Shown here: one piece after another, positions 12,298 to 16,905 of the stretch
Position numbering within the stretch: the first letter of the stretch is position 1
Layout of the letters: every line of letters starts with the position of its first letter
Source: CAYRXE01 sp964428205
GTDB taxonomy: Bacteria; Patescibacteriota; Gracilibacteria; Peribacterales; Peribacteraceae
Length of the DNA stretch: 16,905 bases
Reading direction: 5' to 3'
Assembly: GCA_964428205.1 (NCBI GenBank)
Contig: CAYRXE010000022.1
Location: forward strand, 1-16,905
Notes under the pieces: model-generated
Told to the model about the DNA's origin: nothing
What the model saw: the letters and a program-made list of their open reading frames with translations, nothing else
The model's database searches: none
Position numbers and translations under genes: made by a program

Positions 12298-12657
12298 TTA
12301 CGCAGCCAAGGTCATCTTCACGAAGTACAGCGTTTTGCCGTCTTCGGTATCCAAGATGAACTTCGCATCCATCGCAGAGAGCTGCATGATGGTCTGACAC
12401 ATCTTCAAAAGCATGTGAGGAGGCAACGCCACTCCGGACTCCAGGCAGGTGGCACAGAGACCCGCTGCATCGCGGCTACGGATGTAGGGCTCACCTTTGC
12501 TCATGATCGTCTTGTACATCGACTCCTGTACCGAGAGCACAAACCTCTCGACGTACATTTCCATATCCTCCACCGCAATATCGGTGACTTCGGGCAAGGC
12601 CTCGAGGATGTCGAGGTCACTGTGGATCGCGTGAGCGATGCATGCATCGAGTGTCAT
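12298..12657 (-). CDS. Unknown helical protein with a CxxC motif
   Basis: The 119-residue product begins MTLDACIAHAIHSDLDILEA and ends KTLYFVKMTLAA. I do not recognise a family. It looks mainly alpha-helical, is acidic in the first half, and is rich in Met (10 residues). It has four Cys: Cys6, Cys68 and Cys71 (CATC), and Cys87. There is no signal peptide or membrane span, so it is probably cytoplasmic. ATG 12657 was chosen over an in-frame TTG at 12714, because an extended -10 (12724-12716) lies immediately upstream of the TTG and would leave it untranscribed. It converges on rpsI and diverges from the TMTC-like gene. Confidence 0.6.
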   Translation of the reverse strand: MTLDACIAHAIHSDLDILEALPEVTDIAVEDMEMYVERFVLSVQESMYKTIMSKGEPYIRSRDAAGLCATCLESGVALPPHMLLKMCQTIMQLSAMDAKFILDTEDGKTLYFVKMTLAA

Positions 12658-12715
12658 AACTGTTGTGGGTATGGGTATGGATTTCTGTGGTTTTTTATTA
12701 CCAGGAAATCTCAAC

Positions 12716-12724
12716 AGTATAGCA
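12716..12724 (-). promoter_or_regulatory. Extended -10 promoter of the minus-strand gene, overlapping a divergent -10
   Basis: On the minus strand the sequence reads TGCTATACT, an eight-of-nine match to the extended -10 consensus. Transcription would start near 12709, giving about 52 nt of leader before ATG 12657. On the plus strand the same bases read TATAGC (12718-12723), a weak -10 that could start the divergent gene near 12730, so the two promoters may share one site. Confidence 0.5.
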
Positions 12725-12755
12725 AATTTTGGCGTTCTGATCTACGCTCCTGTAC

Positions 12756-14663
12756 GTGACAGACGTCCAATCCATGTCGTGGCAGTGGATACGAAAAGAA
12801 GGTTTGACATGGGGCTTCGCAGCCCTGGTTTTTGGGCTTCTGTTAGCCGTTTTTGGTGTTTCCTTGGCAAACGATTTCGTCCGTTGGGATGACGGTTTGC
12901 TCATCTACGAGAACTCCGCCGTGCGTGAGATCAGCTTCCAATCGCTCAAGACCATCTTCACGACCTTCGACCCCGAGCTCTACATCCCGTTCACGCTCTT
13001 CAATTACCAGGTGCTCTACTTGGTCTTCGGACAGCATGCATGGGGGTATCACCTGTGGAGCTTGCTGTTGCATACCGGCAACGCATTGCTTGGCGCATGG
13101 ATTTTGTCGTGGATCACCGGCAATAAGAAGATTGGATTCGTCGCGGGTCTCCTCTTTGCGCTCCATCCTATTCAAGTAGAAGCAGTGGCCTGGGCATCAG
13201 CACTCAAAGATCAGCTCTCCACGTTCTTCTATTTGCTGACAATCATCGCGTATCTGCATCATCGCGATCTGGGTTCTAAGCGCGGGTATTGGTTCAGCCT
13301 CCTCTTCATGCTGCTGGGCCTCCTCTCCAAAGTGATGGTAGTCACGCTGCCCGTGGTGCTCATCCTCCTCGACGACCTTGCCGAACGGAAGTGGTGGAGC
13401 CGAAAGATGATCCTCGAAAAGATTCCGTACTTTGCGCTGAGCATCATCTTTGGACTCGTGGCGATCTTTGGAAAAGAAGCAGTCATCTCCAGTACGACGC
13501 CATTGCAAACAGCACTGATGGCCGTGCGCAGCACCGTATTCTATTTGCAGAAATTATTCTGGCCCACAGGATTCTCCGTTCTCTACCCGTACAGCAACGC
13601 GGTCTCCATCACGACGCCGGATATTCTCATCTCTGCGATTCTCGTTGCCGCACTCGTCATCGCCGTCTTCGTGCTCCGCAAATGGACCAGGTTTCCTTTC
13701 GCAGCGTTCTTCTTTTTCCTTATCACGCTTGTTCCCACCTTCGTGAACTTTAGTAAGGGGGGAAACCTCTACGTCGCCTCCGATCGTTACACGTATCTCC
13801 CGTCTCTCGGTATTTTCCTGCTCGTTGCGACCATTGCCGTGATGATCTGGGAGACAAAAACGCGCACGATCCGCAAAATCCTGAATTGCGTTTTAGCCCT
13901 ATTGGTAGCCATTTTCTGCGTGCTCAGCTTCCAGCTCACGAAGGTGTGGGCCAGTAGCGAACTTCTCTTCCGCAACGTGATTGCGCACTACCCAAACTCG
14001 TACGCTGCGCATAACAACATCGGTAATGTGCTGCGTCGTCGTAACGATCTTGATGGTGCCATCGTAGAATTTAAAGCGGCACTCGCGTCGTGGGCTCATC
14101 CCAAAGTACATAGCAACTTGGGTGCGGTGTATGCGAAGAAGGGCATGGTCAAAGAAGCGGAAGAACAGTTCGATGCGGCAGAGAGGTTGGATCCAAAAAC
14201 CGGAGAGCCGGATTTCGGGCGCGGCATTTTGTATGCCGGTATTGGTGAGTACGACAAAGCACTCGCCGCGTACGGTAGGGCGCTCGCAAAAGAGCCCAAG
14301 TTTTCTATCGTGTACGTCAACCGCGGATCGCTTCTGCTTGATCTCGGTCGACGTGACGAAGCTGAAGCAGACTTCCGCAAGGCGATCGAAATCGAACCCT
14401 ACCTAGCCCAGGCACACTTCAACTTGGCTGTACTCGCGACCCTCGATGGCGAAACGCAAGAGGCCATTACACAGTACGAGGAGGTCGTGTCTATGCAGCC
14501 CTTCTTTACGCAAGCGCGCATGAACTTGGGTGCGCTCTACGCAAAGGTTGGTCGGCTTGATGAAGCCAAAAAGCAGTTCTTGGAGATCCTCAAAACAGAC
14601 CCGTATAACGACACGGCAGCATCTGCCATCCGCCAGATCCAAGCCGCAGAACAAGGCTCCTAA
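12756..14663 (+). CDS. TMTC-like GT-C glycosyltransferase with C-terminal TPR repeats
   Basis: The 635-residue protein combines a polytopic membrane part (residues about 15-400, roughly ten hydrophobic spans) with six TPR units (about 416-617). The layout and motifs match TMTC/DUF1736-type proteins, GT-C fold enzymes whose eukaryotic members are O-mannosyltransferases. Seen are DFVRWDDGLLIYEN with the Asp45-Asp46 pair in the first external loop, HPIQVEAVAW (137-146), LLSKVMVVTLP, LFWPTGFSVLYPY (267-279) and YTYLPSLG (345-352). Such enzymes take sugars from polyprenyl-phosphate carriers; donor and target are unknown here. The start may be GTG 12756 or ATG 12774. A polyprenyl synthase lies two genes downstream. 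Some prokaryotic TPR-membrane proteins of this shape have no proven activity. Confidence 0.75.
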   Translation: MTDVQSMSWQWIRKEGLTWGFAALVFGLLLAVFGVSLANDFVRWDDGLLIYENSAVREISFQSLKTIFTTFDPELYIPFTLFNYQVLYLVFGQHAWGYHLWSLLLHTGNALLGAWILSWITGNKKIGFVAGLLFALHPIQVEAVAWASALKDQLSTFFYLLTIIAYLHHRDLGSKRGYWFSLLFMLLGLLSKVMVVTLPVVLILLDDLAERKWWSRKMILEKIPYFALSIIFGLVAIFGKEAVISSTTPLQTALMAVRSTVFYLQKLFWPTGFSVLYPYSNAVSITTPDILISAILVAALVIAVFVLRKWTRFPFAAFFFFLITLVPTFVNFSKGGNLYVASDRYTYLPSLGIFLLVATIAVMIWETKTRTIRKILNCVLALLVAIFCVLSFQLTKVWASSELLFRNVIAHYPNSYAAHNNIGNVLRRRNDLDGAIVEFKAALASWAHPKVHSNLGAVYAKKGMVKEAEEQFDAAERLDPKTGEPDFGRGILYAGIGEYDKALAAYGRALAKEPKFSIVYVNRGSLLLDLGRRDEAEADFRKAIEIEPYLAQAHFNLAVLATLDGETQEAITQYEEVVSMQPFFTQARMNLGALYAKVGRLDEAKKQFLEILKTDPYNDTAASAIRQIQAAEQGS

Positions 14664-14665
14664 GC

Positions 14666-14693
14666 TTGCCGTATAGCCGATTGGCCGTACACT
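14666..14693 (+). promoter_or_regulatory. Promoter giving a leaderless transcript of the membrane protein gene
   Basis: TTGCCG (14666-14671) and TACACT (14688-14693) are 16 nt apart. The -10 ends 6 nt before ATG 14700, so transcription should start at or next to the A of the start codon. It lies in the 36-nt gap after the glycosyltransferase gene. Confidence 0.5.
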
Positions 14694-14699
14694 TTGCTC

Positions 14700-15728
14700 A
14701 TGCCCACCGCCACCCCCAGGCGCCGTTCTGGCGCCCAGAAGACCGTAACCACCACCTTTTTATGGATGTATCTCTTCTGTGCCCTGTGGGTTACGAGCGG
14801 AGTCTTCCTCGATGGATGGGCTCACAACAATATTCCAGAACTCGAGACATTCTTCTCTCCGTGGCATGGCGTGCTCTATAGCGGCGTGCTCGCGATGGGA
14901 CTGTTCCTCGGTATCTCCGCTGTCATCAACATGCGCGCAGGTGCAACGTGGAAAATTTCTCTGCCGGATGGTTACGGATTGTCGTTCATCGGGTTTCTCG
15001 TCTTTGCCGGCGGTGGACTGTTCGATCTTGTATGGCACACACTCTTTGGTATCGAAGCGAGTGTCGAGGCACTCCTCAGCCCTGCACATCTCATTCTTGC
15101 TCTTGGTGCAGTGTTGATGGTCTCGGCTCCGCTACGCGTGTGGCTCAAGACGGTTCCGCAGAAAAACGAATCGTACAAAGAGCAGCTCCCCATGATTCTC
15201 ACGGCTACGTTTGCCTTCTCGCTTTTAGCCTTTATGACGCAATTTGGCAGTTTTGCCGAAGTACGCGCCACGGGGCTTATGCCCAGTCGCATGGTCATCC
15301 AGAACCACATCGAGTCCGCAGCTATTGGAGGATTCCTCTTCCAGACAGCATTGCTCATGGGCACGGTGTTCCTGCTCATTCGTCGCGGCACGCTCGCACA
15401 GGGTGGACTCCTGACGCTCTTCATTGTTCACGGATTTGCGATGACGATCATGAAAGAAGAATTGCGCTTGCTCCCAGCAATGATCATTGCCGGAATTTTT
15501 GCCGACTCTCTGCTCTCGAGCTTCCCGGCTAAAGATCACATCGCGAAGTTCCGCTTTAGTGCATTTCTCGTTCCCGTTGCTCTCTACACCGTGTACTTCA
15601 TCACGTTGATCCTTGGCGAAGGTATTTGGTGGTCGGTGCACTTGTGGACCGGATCCATTGTGATGGCCGGTGCCATGGGCTATTTCTTAAGCTTCCTCGC
15701 TGTGGAGCCCTACAGCAGGAGCGCGTAA
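14700..15728 (+). CDS. Polytopic membrane protein of unknown function with intramembrane His motifs
   Basis: The 342-residue protein has a short basic N-terminus (RRRSGAQK) and about eight to nine hydrophobic spans. Notable His positions lie near membrane boundaries: DGWAHN (His42), FSPWHGVLYSG (His56), DLVWHTLFGIE (His113), LLSPAHLIL (His130), QNHIESA (His203) and IVHGF (His244). The regular spacing of these motifs suggests metal or cofactor binding, as in several membrane redox or metal-handling families, but I cannot assign one. The motif set DGWAH, SPWH and SPAH resembles uncharacterised membrane proteins I recall from other bacteria. ATG 14700 is preferred to TTG 14694 because of the promoter spacing. 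Confidence 0.7.
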   Translation: MPTATPRRRSGAQKTVTTTFLWMYLFCALWVTSGVFLDGWAHNNIPELETFFSPWHGVLYSGVLAMGLFLGISAVINMRAGATWKISLPDGYGLSFIGFLVFAGGGLFDLVWHTLFGIEASVEALLSPAHLILALGAVLMVSAPLRVWLKTVPQKNESYKEQLPMILTATFAFSLLAFMTQFGSFAEVRATGLMPSRMVIQNHIESAAIGGFLFQTALLMGTVFLLIRRGTLAQGGLLTLFIVHGFAMTIMKEELRLLPAMIIAGIFADSLLSSFPAKDHIAKFRFSAFLVPVALYTVYFITLILGEGIWWSVHLWTGSIVMAGAMGYFLSFLAVEPYSRSA

Positions 15729-15731
15729 TAT
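15726..15731 (+). promoter_or_regulatory. Possible -10 element before the polyprenyl synthase gene
   Basis: TAATAT overlaps the stop codon of the preceding gene and ends 6 nt before ATG 15738, the same distance as in the gene upstream. No -35 is evident, and co-transcription with the upstream gene is equally likely. Confidence 0.25.
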
Positions 15732-15737
15732 GCGGCT

Positions 15738-16778
15738 ATGGATCTCGTGACTTTTAAGCAGCGGTTCGATGAGCAGCTTGATGAGTTTCTCGGTTCGGCC
15801 ACCAGTGCGTTTTCTGCGGTGCTCATGGACCCCACCATTGCGCCGTTTGTTGCCCATGCCAGGAGTTTGGCTATGGCTGGCGGTAAACGCATTCGCCCGT
15901 ACATGGCCTATACCATGATGAGTGATAGTGAGTACCCGGAAGCAGAGCTGCTTCGTAGCGTGTTGTCGCTGGAGCTTTTTCATCTCTTCGCCCTCATTCA
16001 TGACGACGTGATGGACGGAGGAGACGAGCGCCATGGCATCCCGACAGCGCACAAGCTTCTCGAAGAACGTATGGGCAAAGGAAAAGCAGCTGAGGGTCAG
16101 GCCATTCTCCTGGGCGATCTTTTGCTCTCCCTCGCACATCAGTCTATTTTGAACATTCAAGAACGCGGGCTTATCGCACGTGACCGCTTGCACGTGGCGC
16201 ACACGGTGTTTGCGCGCATGTCGCGCGAAGTGATTGCCGGACAAATGTTGGATGTAGATCTCACCACGCGCCCCTCAGCAACATTTGCGGACATCGAAAA
16301 AAAGAATCTCCTCAAGACAGCGACGTACACGTTCACGCGCCCCATGCAGTATGGTGTTGCGATTGCGGGTGGCAGCAAAGAGACCATGAAGTTCTGCGAA
16401 GACTTTGGTGCACTCGTGGGTCAGGCGTTCCAGTTGCAAGATGATCTGTTAGATGTGCGTGGTGGCGATACAGGAAAAACACCCATGCGGGATTTGCGTG
16501 AAGGTCAGCACACTGCGCTCACACAATTTGTGTTTGAGCACGGCACTGCGGCTCAGCAGAAAGAATTGCGTGCACACATGGGAAAGAATTTTCCACAAAA
16601 AGAAGAAGCCCAACTGCGTGCGATCTTTGAAGAGAGTAAGGCGTTCCCATTTGTTGAAACACTCATCACCAAGGCCTATAACCACGCAGCAGATGTTCTG
16701 GAAAAGGCTGAGCTGTCGAAGGCATCGCGGGAATCGCTGAGTGACCTCCTGACCGTATTGGCGAAGAGAACAGCCTAA
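15738..16778 (+). CDS. Polyprenyl diphosphate synthase (short-chain, GGPP-like)
   Basis: Trans-prenyltransferases condense isopentenyl diphosphate onto allylic diphosphates to build isoprenoid chains. The 346-residue protein has GGKRIRP (48-54), the first Asp-rich motif DDVMD (89-93) followed by ERHG, Lys193-Thr194, and the second motif FQLQDDLLDV with DDLLD (235-239). All catalytic Asp residues are present. The first motif has no two-residue insertion, and Phe84 sits five residues before it; in archaeal-type synthases an aromatic residue there limits products to about C20, so a geranylgeranyl-type product is suggested. The usual RRG is RHG. It starts 9 nt after the membrane protein gene. C15 or longer products cannot be excluded. 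Confidence 0.88.
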   Translation: MDLVTFKQRFDEQLDEFLGSATSAFSAVLMDPTIAPFVAHARSLAMAGGKRIRPYMAYTMMSDSEYPEAELLRSVLSLELFHLFALIHDDVMDGGDERHGIPTAHKLLEERMGKGKAAEGQAILLGDLLLSLAHQSILNIQERGLIARDRLHVAHTVFARMSREVIAGQMLDVDLTTRPSATFADIEKKNLLKTATYTFTRPMQYGVAIAGGSKETMKFCEDFGALVGQAFQLQDDLLDVRGGDTGKTPMRDLREGQHTALTQFVFEHGTAAQQKELRAHMGKNFPQKEEAQLRAIFEESKAFPFVETLITKAYNHAADVLEKAELSKASRESLSDLLTVLAKRTA

Positions 16779-16794
16779 GAGGATCAATGAGGCC

Positions 16795-16824
16795 TTGTAG
16801 GCTATAGCTCACAAATGCTAGGGT
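16795..16824 (+). promoter_or_regulatory. Promoter of the tRNA-Thr gene
   Basis: TTGTAG (16795-16800) and TAGGGT (16819-16824) are 18 nt apart, with TGC directly before the -10 (extended -10). Transcription would start near 16831, about 25 nt before the mature tRNA 5' end. Confidence 0.5.
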
Positions 16825-16855
16825 AGTCGCCCAAACAGGACATCATCGCGTGTGT

Positions 16856-16905
16856 GCCACCTTAGCTCAGCGGTAGAGCATCGGTATCGTAAACCGAGGG
16901 TCTCG
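16856..16905 (+). tRNA. tRNA-Thr (anticodon CGU), 3' end beyond the window
   Basis: The first 50 nt fold as a tRNA. The acceptor 5' strand is GCCACCT (16856-16862), followed by T8 A9. The D arm GCTC/GAGC has an AGCGGTA loop. The anticodon stem TCGGT/ACCGA carries the 7-nt loop ATCGTAA, giving anticodon CGT with T33 before it. The variable loop and T arm begin at GGGTC and are cut off by the window end. CGU reads the Thr codon ACG, which is used often in this window. Confidence 0.88.

Noticed and set aside
12658..12714. TTG start extending the minus-strand unknown gene
   Set aside because: The extended -10 sits directly before it, so this codon would lie upstream of the predicted transcript start.
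1..16905. Alternative genetic code with UGA as glycine
   Set aside because: Several well-defined genes (rplO, adk, infA, rplQ, DJ-1/PfpI) end at TGA at their expected family length, and no in-frame TGA occurs inside the core genes.

Overview
The window is the 3' part of a long S10/spc/alpha-type ribosomal protein cluster, followed by a short accessory region and the start of a tRNA-Thr gene. It most likely comes from a Candidate Phyla Radiation (Patescibacteria) bacterium. The order is L24-L5-S14-S8-L6-L18-S5, then L15-SecY-Adk-Map-IF1-L36-S13-S11-S4-RpoA-L17-L13-S9. No rpmD (L30) lies between S5 and L15; lack of L30 is a known trait of CPR ribosomes. By eye the G+C is in the mid-50s, and TGA is used as an ordinary stop (adk, rplO, infA, rplQ and the DJ-1/PfpI gene). 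This argues against the recoded Absconditabacteria/Gracilibacteria. A Peregrinibacteria/Peribacteria-like origin would fit, but the sequence alone does not prove it.

Layout. 1-3290: rplX (5' end missing), rplE, rpsN, rpsH, rplF, rplR, rpsE, mostly 1-25 nt apart. 3291-4244: a break in the cluster where rpmD normally sits, holding a terminator-like hairpin, about 320 nt of non-coding DNA, a DJ-1/PfpI family gene with its own extended -10 promoter, and a probable new promoter plus 5' hairpin for rplO. 4245-7635: rplO, three tandem perfect hairpins, secY, an unknown 70-codon gene, adk and map, ended by an AT-rich hairpin. 7712-12132: a promoter, then infA, rpmJ (43 codons, ATGA overlap with infA), rpsM, rpsK, rpsD, a cUUCGg hairpin, rpoA, rplQ, rplM and rpsI.

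12133-12297 is a convergent intergenic region. It carries a second copy of the last codons of rpsI, differing only at synonymous positions, and a 32-bp imperfect inverted repeat. 12298-12657 (minus) is an unknown small protein. Divergent from it runs a plus-strand cluster: a TMTC-like GT-C glycosyltransferase with six TPRs, a His-containing polytopic membrane protein of unknown role, and a short-chain polyprenyl diphosphate synthase. A tRNA-Thr(CGU) gene is cut by the window end.

Expression signals. Almost no gene has a Shine-Dalgarno sequence; most ribosomal starts follow pyrimidine-rich tracts. Two or three accessory genes have a -10 hexamer only 6-9 nt before the start codon, suggesting leaderless mRNAs. 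Several core proteins (L24, S5, S11, L17, IF-1) carry low-complexity terminal extensions.

The first three blocks supply ribosome assembly, translation initiation, N-terminal Met removal, the Sec channel, adenylate balance and the RNA polymerase alpha subunit. The last block may serve the cell envelope: lipid-linked sugar transfer plus isoprenoid synthesis, which is inference.
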